This document shows positions 7,886 to 14,577 of a stretch of 19,825 nucleotides of DNA, piece by piece. Both the position numbers and the translations under genes were made by a program. Source of the stretch: DATFQI01 sp035264365 (GTDB taxonomy: Bacteria; Actinomycetota; Thermoleophilia; Solirubrobacterales; Solirubrobacteraceae); NCBI GenBank assembly GCA_035264365.1, contig DATFQI010000319.1, positions 1 to 19,825 on the forward strand. The letters run 5' to 3'. The first letter of the stretch is position 1. The number at the start of each line of letters is the position of its first letter. The notes beneath the pieces were generated by a model. The model had not been told where the DNA came from and did no database searches. It worked only from the letters and a program-made list of their open reading frames with translations.

Positions 7886-9189
7886 AGCAGCGCCTGGACG
7901 GCCAGCGCGGCAGCCACGGGCACGAGCAGCTCCGGACGGCGATCCAGCGCGCGTGCCGCCGCCAGGCAGACGAACGGCGCGAAGAACAGCCAGATGCGCT
8001 CCGTCTCGGCCTTCGTGAAGCCCATCAGGGCGGCGATCGCGAGCACGGCGAAGATCGCCACGGCCTCGGGCGTGCCGCGCGCGAGCTCGCGCAGCGCGAG
8101 CCAGGAGATCGGCAGGCCGAGCACGAGCAGGAACCCGACCGGCGAGCCGAACAGCCAGTACCAGTACGGCCGCACGGAGGCGACGCCGAGCCGGTAGACC
8201 TCCTCGGTCGCGCGCACGGTGCCGACCGGGTCGAAGCCGGTCAGCGCGGCGAAGGCGCCGTGGAACGCGAGCAGCACGACGCCGCAGATCGCCGACAGCT
8301 CGATCGCCGAGCGCAGCCCCTGGCGGCGCCAGGCCAGGATCGCCGCCCATGCGCCGATCGCCAGCAGCGACCAGGCGAACAGCGACGCCAACGACAGCGC
8401 CACGGCGCCGACCACCCGCGCAAGAAAGGTGTCTGACACCTTTCTTGCACGGGCGAGCGGCCAGGCGGCGAGCAGGCCGAGCGTGCAGTAGACGGTGTCG
8501 GCGGTGGTGACGCCGAACATCAGCGCCTGCGGCGAGAGCGCCATCAGCAGGCCGGCCAGGCGCGCCCCGCGCTCCGGCAGCAGCTCGCGCGCGAGCGCGT
8601 ACGTGAGCGGTGCCGAGATCGCGCCCACCACGATGCAGAACGCCGCCAGCCGCGCCGGCGTGTCGAGGCCGAGGTAGTGCATCACCAGGAGCAGACCGGG
8701 CGGGTGCCCGGCGACGTGCACGGGCATCGAGGGCACCAGCTCGGCGAAGCGGTCGACGAAGTAGCCGGGCCCGAGGTCCACGGTCGGCAGCGCGGGCAGG
8801 TACTCGTTGGCGGCCTCGAACGAGCGCGCGGTGTCGAACACCTGGTCCCACTCGCCCGTGCCGCCGCGGCCGGCGGCCAGCGCGAGCCGCAGCGCGAGCG
8901 TGCCGACGAACAGGATCAGCGCGACCGCGCCCGGCCGGACCCGCTCGTCGAGCAGCCGCGGCGCCAGCACGACCGCCGCCGCGAACAGCGCGAGCGAGAC
9001 CGCGAGCAGCGGATGCACGCCGAGGTCGGGGTTGCCGAGCGCGGGCGGCCAGGGCACGCCGATCGGCGTATCGGTGAAGCGCCGCACGATCAGCCCGACC
9101 GCGATCGTGACCGCCCCGACCGCGAACACCGCGTGGGGCAGCCACCGACGCACGACCACCGCGCGCGGACGAGGGGTCGCGGCCGTCAC
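7855..9189 (-). CDS. Polytopic membrane protein, probable GT-C-type glycosyltransferase
   Basis: This 444-residue protein has roughly ten or more hydrophobic segments (first at about 18-36) and no lipobox. After the early extracytoplasmic loop containing GEWDQVFDTARSFE comes HVAGHPPGLLLVMHYLG. That arrangement recalls GT-C membrane glycosyltransferases (PMT/ArnT-like), with an acidic residue in the first loop and a following H/PP motif, but I cannot assign a donor or acceptor. The GTG at 9189 has AAGG about 9 nt upstream. A 29-bp palindrome is inserted in frame and encodes residues 248-257 (ARKVSDTFLA), in a loop between membrane segments. The 3' end overlaps modC. The gene is transcribed alone, away from the lipoprotein gene. 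Confidence 0.75.
   Translation of the reverse strand: MTAATPRPRAVVVRRWLPHAVFAVGAVTIAVGLIVRRFTDTPIGVPWPPALGNPDLGVHPLLAVSLALFAAAVVLAPRLLDERVRPGAVALILFVGTLALRLALAAGRGGTGEWDQVFDTARSFEAANEYLPALPTVDLGPGYFVDRFAELVPSMPVHVAGHPPGLLLVMHYLGLDTPARLAAFCIVVGAISAPLTYALARELLPERGARLAGLLMALSPQALMFGVTTADTVYCTLGLLAAWPLARARKVSDTFLARVVGAVALSLASLFAWSLLAIGAWAAILAWRRQGLRSAIELSAICGVVLLAFHGAFAALTGFDPVGTVRATEEVYRLGVASVRPYWYWLFGSPVGFLLVLGLPISWLALRELARGTPEAVAIFAVLAIAALMGFTKAETERIWLFFAPFVCLAAARALDRRPELLVPVAAALAVQALLHEGLSDTVW
8420..8448. repeat. 29-bp perfect palindrome inside a coding sequence
   Basis: Two perfect 14-bp arms, GCAAGAAAGGTGTC and its reverse complement, flank a single central T. After one mismatch four more pairs extend each side. 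By my count the element is about 48% GC in a region above 70%. It brings unusual codons for this window (AGA, TCA, TTT, CTT) into the membrane-protein gene while keeping the frame. It resembles the REP-like palindromes with a GGTGTC...GACACC core found dispersed in several bacterial genomes. Only one copy is in this window. Confidence 0.85.
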
Positions 9190-9236
9190 GGCCGGGCGCC
9201 TTGACGCTGGACGGGGCGTGCCATGCTGGCGGCATC

Positions 9237-9917
9237 TTGCCGGGCCGCCCGCTGATCCTGCTGTGCGCGCTGGCGCTCGCGGGCTGCGGCTCGGCGCCGA
9301 CCGCCGAGCTGCCGCCCGCCGCGACGCTCGCCGGGGAGACAGCGCGCGCCGAGCCGATCAGCGCGACCGCCGCGGGCCGCACCTTCACCGTCGACCGCGC
9401 GGCCGACCGCGTGGGCGTCACGGGTGGCGGCGAGCTGCGCACGGGGCTCGAGCCCGCGTCGATCACGAGTCTCGCCGGTGGTCGCCAGGTCGCCGTGCTC
9501 TCGGTGCGCGGGCGCGTGCTCGAGCTCTTCGACGCGCGCACGCTGCGCCGGATCGGGCGGGCTGACGCGGGCAGCGGGCCCGTCCGGGTCGCCTCCAACG
9601 GCGACACCTACCTCTACGTCACCGACGCGGTCGGCGGCTCCGTACTCGTCTTCAGCACCCGGCCGGAGCTGCACCTGGTCCGCCGCTACGGCCTCGAGGG
9701 CAAGCCGTGGGCGATCGCGCACGACGCGCAGCGGCGCCGGCTGTGGGTCACGCTCGCCGGCGCGGACCGGCTCGTGGAGATGACCACGGGCAGGCGGATC
9801 CGGAAGCTGCGCGACCACCCGGCTGCGGCGCAGCCGACCTCGGTCGACGTGCAGTACCCGATGGTCACCACCTCGGGGCGCTCCGGCGTCCGTCACTTCG
9901 TGCCGCGCACCAGGTAG
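9237..9917 (+). CDS. Lipoprotein with beta-propeller-like repeats, function unknown
   Basis: From TTG 9237 the product is 226 residues with a compact lipoprotein signal: a basic start (PGRP), a leucine/alanine core and the lipobox LAGC with Cys at residue 17. The body shows blade-like repeats of the YVTN/NHL propeller type, for example GPVRVASNGDTYLYVTDAVGGSVLVF, then KPWAIAHDAQRRRLWVTLAGADRLVEM. A surface-exposed binding or scaffold role is likely, but the partner is unknown. No ATG or GTG gives the signal peptide in this frame, and TTG 9201 would add 12 residues before it, so the start is uncertain. The repeats seem too few for a full propeller, suggesting a partial propeller or divergent blades. 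Its 3' end overlaps the convergent gene at 9893 by 25 bp. Confidence 0.65.
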   Translation: MPGRPLILLCALALAGCGSAPTAELPPAATLAGETARAEPISATAAGRTFTVDRAADRVGVTGGGELRTGLEPASITSLAGGRQVAVLSVRGRVLELFDARTLRRIGRADAGSGPVRVASNGDTYLYVTDAVGGSVLVFSTRPELHLVRRYGLEGKPWAIAHDAQRRRLWVTLAGADRLVEMTTGRRIRKLRDHPAAAQPTSVDVQYPMVTTSGRSGVRHFVPRTR

Positions 9918-10309
9918 ACCGCGCCGGAGATCGCGAACAGCACCGCCGTGATCAGCAGCCACCGTCCCAGGTAGCCCTCGTAGGTGAGCCCGCTCGTGCG
10001 CTGGAACGACGGCTCGCCCTTGCCGGAGATCGCCGGGAGGAAGACGAGCAGCAGCAGGCCCGACAGCAGCGCCGGGACCCTGACGTAGTTGACCGCCGGG
10101 CGCGGCGCGGCGAGCTGCCCCGCGCGGTCGAGCACGCTGTAGAACGGCAGCAGCACGAAGTCGTGGACGACGGCGCTGACCGCGAGCCACAGCAGGATCC
10201 GCATCGCGTCCGGCCGGTCGACGACCTGCAGCAGCGCCCAGGCCACCAGCGGTAGCACGGCCAGGTGCGCGAGCAGGTGCAGCGGCGACGCTCCATAGCG
10301 GGCCCTCAC
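9893..10309 (-). CDS. Small four-helix membrane protein, function unknown
   Basis: This 138-residue protein has four predicted membrane helices: LHLLAHLAVLPLVAWALL, ILLWLAVSAVVHDFVLLPFY, VPALLSGLLLLVFLPAI and WLLITAVLFAISGAVYLV. Histidines lie in or near the first two (HLLAH, VHDF). I recognise no family. The GTG at 10309 overlaps the stop of the molybdoenzyme gene as GTGA, so the two are almost certainly co-translated. A role as membrane partner, assembly factor or electron-transfer subunit of that enzyme is plausible but inferred from position only. It is the last gene of the minus-strand operon, and its end overlaps the lipoprotein gene. Confidence 0.7.
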   Translation of the reverse strand: MRARYGASPLHLLAHLAVLPLVAWALLQVVDRPDAMRILLWLAVSAVVHDFVLLPFYSVLDRAGQLAAPRPAVNYVRVPALLSGLLLLVFLPAISGKGEPSFQRTSGLTYEGYLGRWLLITAVLFAISGAVYLVRGTK

Positions 10310-11508
10310 GAGAACTCGATCCCTCCGACCCACTTCGTGTTGTGCACGCCCGGCAGCGCCGGGACGATGATCCGCGCCGGATAGCCGTGGTCGGGTGAGA
10401 GGTCCGCGCCGTTGACCTTCAGCGCCAGCAGGGCGTCGGGATCGCGGAGCTGGCCCGCGCGCAGCGAGGCGAGCCGCAGCGCCCCGCGCGGCTGCAACGA
10501 GCGCACGAGCGCCGTCCCGGCGCCCTCTGCGCCCGCGATCCGCGCGAGCTCGGACAGCCGCACCCCGGTCCACTTCTGCGTCGTCGTCCAGCCCTCCACG
10601 CAGGCGATCGGCAGCGTCGCGGTCTGCTGGTCCATCGCCAGCAGCTCGTCGCGCGTGAGCGTGACCTCGCGGCCCTCGAAGCGCAGCGCCAGCCGGTAGT
10701 CAGGTCCGGTCATCGCCGCCGTGACGCCGGCGCCGCCGGCGGTGCGGTTGACCTGGAAGTCGTTCGGACCGGGCCCGATCACCTGCCGCCGGGGTGCGAG
10801 CAGGGAGAGCCGCCGCAGCGGCCCGCCGACGGTCTCGCCGACGTTGGCCAGCAGCAGCGCCGCCGAGCCGGCGCCGACGACCGCGAACAGGCCGCGGCGC
10901 GAGATCGTCGGCGCGGCAGGCGCGACCGGCACCAGGTCCGTGCGCGCCGCATCGCGCTCGCGGTAGGCGCGCACGATCACCGGCATCTTCAGCGCGATGT
11001 GCAGCAGCAGCGACGCGACGAAGACGATCGCGCCGTAGTAGTGGGCGACGACGAAGTTGAAGCGGAAGCCGTACCAGTACTGCACGTTCATCACGCCCGT
11101 GACGAACTCGAACACCGAGCTGCCGACGAGCAGCCCGATCGAGAGCCGCTCGAGCGCCTGCGCGGGCGACGCGGCCGGCGGCCAGACGAACAACCGCGGG
11201 ATCACCGACCACAGCTTCGCCAGCAGGAACGGGATCGCGACCAGCCCGACGTTGACGTGCAGCCCCTGCGTCACGGCGTACAGGTACGTGAACCCCGTCG
11301 GCCAGACGAAGTTCAGCGGCAGGTCGCGCGCCGGGTCGACGATCGCGTTGCCGGGCAGGTCCGGTTGGTAGGCCGCGTGCGAGACGAACCCGGTCGCTGC
11401 GACCACCGCGACCAGCACGAGCAGGACCGAGCCGAGCAGGGCCGTCAGCCACGGGCCGCGCAGCGGGGAGCGCCAGAACGTGGGGCGGAAAGGCCCCGGC
11501 GGGGTCAT
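10306..11508 (-). CDS. Membrane-anchored molybdopterin-dependent oxidoreductase (sulfite-oxidase fold) with b-type-like anchor
   Basis: In this 400-residue fusion, residues 1-185 hold about four membrane helices with histidines H44, H84, H156 and H170, placed as in cytochrome-b-like anchors. Then S203-R204-R205-G206-L207-F208, a Tat-like twin-arginine motif, precedes a further hydrophobic helix. Residues about 245-400 form the sulfite-oxidase/YedY-type Mo-pterin domain; C303 in LPIACVEGWTTTQKWTGV is the predicted Mo ligand, and DHGYPARIIVPALPGVHNTKWVGGIE closes the domain. The substrate is unknown. A likely model is a cofactor-loaded catalytic domain exported by Tat and wired through heme to the quinone pool. 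The ATG at 11508 overlaps the methyltransferase stop (ATGA), and the stop overlaps the next gene (GTGA). It is a probable user of the cofactor made by the moa/moe genes in this window. Confidence 0.88.
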   Translation of the reverse strand: MTPPGPFRPTFWRSPLRGPWLTALLGSVLLVLVAVVAATGFVSHAAYQPDLPGNAIVDPARDLPLNFVWPTGFTYLYAVTQGLHVNVGLVAIPFLLAKLWSVIPRLFVWPPAASPAQALERLSIGLLVGSSVFEFVTGVMNVQYWYGFRFNFVVAHYYGAIVFVASLLLHIALKMPVIVRAYRERDAARTDLVPVAPAAPTISRRGLFAVVGAGSAALLLANVGETVGGPLRRLSLLAPRRQVIGPGPNDFQVNRTAGGAGVTAAMTGPDYRLALRFEGREVTLTRDELLAMDQQTATLPIACVEGWTTTQKWTGVRLSELARIAGAEGAGTALVRSLQPRGALRLASLRAGQLRDPDALLALKVNGADLSPDHGYPARIIVPALPGVHNTKWVGGIEFS

Positions 11509-12170
11509 GGCCGTCGCAGGGCCGTGAACCAGCGCTCCCCCGAGCGCATGGTCCAGTCGGGCTCGAGGCCGGCCTCCGCAGCCACCTCCGCCGCCGTGTC
11601 GACGCTCACCTGCGCCCACGGGAACCACTCGCTGACGACGCCCGGCGCCTCCAGCCGCACCCTCGTCATGCCCGTCGCCGCGCCCGGCGGGTCGAGCTCG
11701 GCGAGCACCGCGCCGCCCTGCGCGAGCAGCTCGCGGCAGCGCTCGAGCAGCGTCGCGGGCTCGCCGCCGATGCCGATGTTGCCGTCCAGCAGCAGCGCGG
11801 TGTCCCAGCGCCCGGCGTCCGGGACGTCCTGGAACACGGAGCCGCGGAAGGCGTCGGCGCCGCGGCCGCGCGTGATCTCGACGGCGACGGGGGAGAGGTC
11901 GATGCCCAGACACGGGTGGCCGGCCTTCCACAGCTCGGCGACGTGGCGGCCGGGGCCGCAGCCGATGTCCAGCGCGGCCCCCTCGACGCGCTCGAGCAGG
12001 GCGGCGTCGGCGTCGTCGACGGGGCCGAGCCAGCGCGCGAGCGGCAGCGGCTCGACGCGTCCGTCGGCGCGCCGCACGCGGCCCTGATGCGGCGGCCCGG
12101 CGCCCTCCAGGTGCTGGGCGGCGGTGCTCAAGAGGCGACCGTAGACGAGATCGGCGGGGAGCGCGCTCAT
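11505..12170 (-). CDS. Class I SAM-dependent methyltransferase
   Basis: The 221-residue protein has a Rossmann-type methyltransferase core. Motif I is ALDIGCGPG (D68-G74), the acidic residue ending strand 2 is D91 in GIDLSP, and LLLDGNIGIGG and GGAVLAELDPPG give motifs II/III. Substrate cannot be read from sequence. It lies between the TIGR04282-type transferase (ATGA overlap at its start) and the molybdoenzyme (ATGA overlap at its end), so it belongs to the same pathway unit. The N-terminal 50 residues (QGRVRRADGRVEPLPLARW) are a conserved-looking cap that may help select the substrate. A sugar or small metabolite is more likely than a macromolecule given the glycosyl-transfer neighbours, but this is inference. 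Confidence 0.85.
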   Translation of the reverse strand: MSALPADLVYGRLLSTAAQHLEGAGPPHQGRVRRADGRVEPLPLARWLGPVDDADAALLERVEGAALDIGCGPGRHVAELWKAGHPCLGIDLSPVAVEITRGRGADAFRGSVFQDVPDAGRWDTALLLDGNIGIGGEPATLLERCRELLAQGGAVLAELDPPGAATGMTRVRLEAPGVVSEWFPWAQVSVDTAAEVAAEAGLEPDWTMRSGERWFTALRRP

Positions 12171-12799
12171 GCGGCCAGCGCCTCCGGCTCGACCTCCGCC
12201 AGCGCCGCGGCGAAGCGGCCGTCCGGCGCCTCGCGCGCGACCGCGCGCGCGTCCGCGATCGTGTCGATGTCGCGCAGCGGCGGCAGGATCGCGGTCCGCA
12301 GGCCGAGGATCGCGAGCCGCGCGCGCTGGACCGCGCCCGTGTTGTCCTCGCTCATCGGCACGCCGTCGAACGCGCGCGCGTCGGCCTCCCGCAGCCCGAT
12401 GCCCCAGTAGCCGCCGTCGAGCGCGGCGCCGAACACGGCGTCGTCGGCGAGCACCGCGTCGAGTCCGGTCTCGAGCAGCTCCGGCGTGACCTGGGGCGTG
12501 TCCATGCCGACGAGGAAGGCCGGGGCGCCCGCGTCGTCGAACGCCGCGGCGAGCCGCTCCGCCAGCCCGTCGCCGCGCTGCGGAATCACCTCGAAGCCGT
12601 CGGGGATCCAGGCGCCGGGCTCGCCGTCGAGCACGAGCACGCGGCGCGCGTCACGCTGCACGGCCAGCGCGGCCGCGAGCGTGTCCTCGAGCGCCGCGCG
12701 GGCGAGCGAGGCCGCCTGCGCAGGCGTGCACGGCGGGCTCAGCCGCGTCTTGACGCGGCCCGGCACCGGCTCCTTCGCGATCACCAGCAGGGCGGGCAT
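12167..12799 (-). CDS. TIGR04282/DUF2064-family GT-A-fold glycosyl/nucleotidyl transferase
   Basis: The 210-residue protein begins MPALLVIAKEPVPGRVKTRL, the nucleotide-binding start of the TIGR04282/DUF2064 group (GT-A fold, related to small-molecule nucleotidylyltransferases). VGMDTPQ with D100 fits the metal-binding acidic site, and DGGYWGIGL (128-136) is the family's second signature. Members are often named arsenosugar-biosynthesis glycosyltransferases, but that name reflects genome context in other bacteria; no ars gene is visible here. It follows the GT2 gene after 31 nt and overlaps the methyltransferase (ATGA). The substrate is unknown. An NDP-sugar-forming or glycosyl-transfer step feeding the neighbouring GT2 is the simplest reading. 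Confidence 0.82.
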   Translation of the reverse strand: MPALLVIAKEPVPGRVKTRLSPPCTPAQAASLARAALEDTLAAALAVQRDARRVLVLDGEPGAWIPDGFEVIPQRGDGLAERLAAAFDDAGAPAFLVGMDTPQVTPELLETGLDAVLADDAVFGAALDGGYWGIGLREADARAFDGVPMSEDNTGAVQRARLAILGLRTAILPPLRDIDTIADARAVAREAPDGRFAAALAEVEPEALAA

Positions 12800-12830
12800 G
12801 TCACTTATGCGCGCAACGGGCGCGATCGGT

Positions 12831-13502
12831 TCACCCGAGGACGCCGGCCATGTCGCGCACCGCCCGCAGGGTGCCGCGCACGGTGCCGGTCACCTTCGAG
12901 CGTCCCTCGCGCGCGAGATACGTCACCGGGGCCTCCTCGATCCGCCAGCCGGCCGCGGCCGCGCGCAGGACCATCTCCAGCGGCCAGCCGAAGCGGCGGT
13001 CGCGGATGCCGAGCTCGAGCAGCGCCTCCCGGCGGGCGGCGCGCATCGGGCCGATGTCGGTCACGCGCACGCCGGCGCGGCGGCGCAGCTCGAGCGCGAG
13101 CACGGCGTTGGCGGCGCGAGCGTGGGGCGGCCACGCGGCGCCCGGCGCAGGGCGGCGGGCGCCGAGCACGAGGTCGGCCGTCCCGTACGCGACCGGATCG
13201 GCGACGCGCCAGAGCTCGCGCGGGTCGAACGACGCGTCGCAGTCCATGAAGCAGACCAGCTCGCCCTCCGCGGCCGTCAGGCCCGCGAAGCAGGCGGCGC
13301 CGAAGCCCGGTACGGGCTCGCGCACCACGCGCGCGCCGAGCTCTGCGGCCAGCTCGCCGGAGCCGTCGGTGGAGCCGTTGTCGACCACGATCGGCGCGTA
13401 GCCGGCGGGCATCCGCCCGAGCACCCAGGGCAGGGCCTCGCGCTCGTTGAGCACGGGCAGGACGACGTCCGGCATCTCGTGGCAGTACCCGCGATGGTTC
13501 AT
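12831..13502 (-). CDS. Family 2 glycosyltransferase (DPM1-like, soluble)
   Basis: The 223-residue GT2 enzyme carries the GT-A signatures: VVLPVLNE near the N-terminus, IVVDNGSTDGS (38-48), GFGAACFAG and the metal-binding D87-x-D89 in FMDCDASFD. WPLEMVLRAAAAGWRIEEAPVTYLAREGRSKVTGT at the C-terminal end matches polyprenyl-phosphate/UDP-sugar type GT2 proteins without a membrane tail. ATG 13502 has GGGG 5 nt upstream and adds MNHRGYCHE; ATG 13475 gives the more family-like MPDVVLPVLNE, so the start is uncertain by nine residues. It heads the minus-strand operon, 31 nt before the TIGR04282 gene, and diverges from the epimerase gene. Confidence 0.88.
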   Translation of the reverse strand: MNHRGYCHEMPDVVLPVLNEREALPWVLGRMPAGYAPIVVDNGSTDGSGELAAELGARVVREPVPGFGAACFAGLTAAEGELVCFMDCDASFDPRELWRVADPVAYGTADLVLGARRPAPGAAWPPHARAANAVLALELRRRAGVRVTDIGPMRAARREALLELGIRDRRFGWPLEMVLRAAAAGWRIEEAPVTYLAREGRSKVTGTVRGTLRAVRDMAGVLG

Positions 13503-13533
13503 TTGAGCCCCGATGGGCTACCGTCTCGCCGCC

Positions 13534-14577
13534 ATGATCCTCGTTACAGGCGGCGCCGGATTCATCGGCTCGCACCTCGTCGACGAGCTGCTCGGGCGCG
13601 GCGAGGCGGTGCGGATCGTCGACGCGCTCCTGCCGGCGGCGCACCGTGAGCGGCCGGACTACGTGGATTCGCGGGCCGAATTCTTCGAGGGCGACCTGCG
13701 CGACCCGGCCGTGGCCGACGCGGTCTGCGACGGCGTCACGGCCGTCAGCCACCAGGCGTCGATGGTCGGGCTCGGCGAGGACATCTCCGACATCGCCGAC
13801 TACGCGGGCCACAACGACCTCGCGACCGCGCAGCTGCTGCGCGCGCTCGCGGCGCGCTCGTTCGCGGGGCGGCTCGTGCTCGCGTCGAGCATGGTCGTCT
13901 ACGGCGAGGGCCGCTACGCGTGCCCGGAGCACGGCGAGGTGCGGCCGGGCCCGCGCGCGGCCGGGGCGCTGGACGGTGGCGAGTTCGAGCCGCCGTGCCC
14001 GGTGTGCGGTCGCGCGCTGGCGCCGCGCAGCGTGCCCGAGGACGCGCCGCTGGACCCGCGCAGCGTCTACGCCGCGACGAAGGTCGCGCAGGAGCACCTG
14101 TGCGCCGCCTACTCGCGCGAGACCGACGTCCCGGTCACCGCGCTGCGCTACCACAACGTCTACGGGCCGCGGATGCCGCGCGACACGCCCTACGCGGGGG
14201 TCGCGAGCATCTTCCGCTCGTCGCTGGCGGCCGGCGAGGCCCCGAAGGTCTTCGAGGACGGCGGCCAGCGGCGCGACTTCGTGCACGTGCGCGACGTCGC
14301 GCACGCCAACGTGCTGGCGCTCACCGCTCCCGAGCCGGTGCCGGGCGCCTTCAACGTCGCCAGCGGCACGCCGCGAACCGTGCTCGACATGGCGCGCGCG
14401 CTCGCGCGGGCCTTCGACGGCGCGCCCGAGCCGCAGGTCACGGGTCGGTGGCGCGGCGGCGACGTGCGGCACGTGTTCGCCTCGGCCGGCCTGGCGGCCG
14501 AGCGGCTCGGCTTTCGCGCGCGCGAGGACTTCGACGCGGGCATGCGCGAGTTCGCGACCGCCCCGCTGCGCGCATGA
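13534..14577 (+). CDS. NDP-sugar epimerase (extended SDR) with zinc-ribbon-like insert; dTDP-L-rhamnose 4-epimerase-like
   Basis: The 347-residue NAD(P)-dependent enzyme starts MILVTGGAGFIGSHL with the GxxGxxG cofactor motif, and has the catalytic Y179-x3-K183 (YAATK), LRYHNVYGPRMP and the C-terminal DFVHVRDVAHAN substrate-domain motif. Between the SSMVVYGEG serine motif and the catalytic tyrosine is an insert with C130-x2-H133 and C155-x2-C158, which looks like a small zinc site. From memory, dTDP-L-rhamnose 4-epimerase-like proteins share this insert, but the substrate is not proven. I prefer ATG 13534 over the in-frame ATG 13513 because it begins directly at the Rossmann strand. The hexamer TACCGT at 13519-13524 could be a -10. 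Its stop overlaps the kinase ATG. Confidence 0.85.
   Translation: MILVTGGAGFIGSHLVDELLGRGEAVRIVDALLPAAHRERPDYVDSRAEFFEGDLRDPAVADAVCDGVTAVSHQASMVGLGEDISDIADYAGHNDLATAQLLRALAARSFAGRLVLASSMVVYGEGRYACPEHGEVRPGPRAAGALDGGEFEPPCPVCGRALAPRSVPEDAPLDPRSVYAATKVAQEHLCAAYSRETDVPVTALRYHNVYGPRMPRDTPYAGVASIFRSSLAAGEAPKVFEDGGQRRDFVHVRDVAHANVLALTAPEPVPGAFNVASGTPRTVLDMARALARAFDGAPEPQVTGRWRGGDVRHVFASAGLAAERLGFRAREDFDAGMREFATAPLRA

Noticed and set aside
9201..9227. TTGACG and CATGCT as a promoter for the lipoprotein gene
   Set aside because: The spacing is only 15 bp and the -10 match is poor. TTG at 9201 is also a possible but unlikely start codon.
7265..9607. 780-residue minus-strand frame spanning modC antisense and the membrane-protein gene
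   Set aside because: It is a shadow frame. The real minus-strand gene is in another frame (7855-9189) with membrane helices and a supported GTG start; modC and the lipoprotein account for the flanks.
12167..12799. Arsenosugar biosynthesis role for the TIGR04282 gene
   Set aside because: The family name comes from context in other bacteria. No arsenite methyltransferase, ArsS-like radical SAM or other ars gene is visible here.
12800..12830. CGCGC/GCGCG pairing in the gap between GT2 and the TIGR04282 gene as a terminator
   Set aside because: The arms are only 5 bp, there is no T-run, and such pairings are common by chance at this GC content. The short gap and common strand argue for read-through.
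13503..13524. TTGAGC and TACCGT as a complete promoter for the epimerase gene
   Set aside because: The hexamers are only 10 bp apart, too close for a sigma-70 promoter. TACCGT alone may be a -10 but has no convincing -35.
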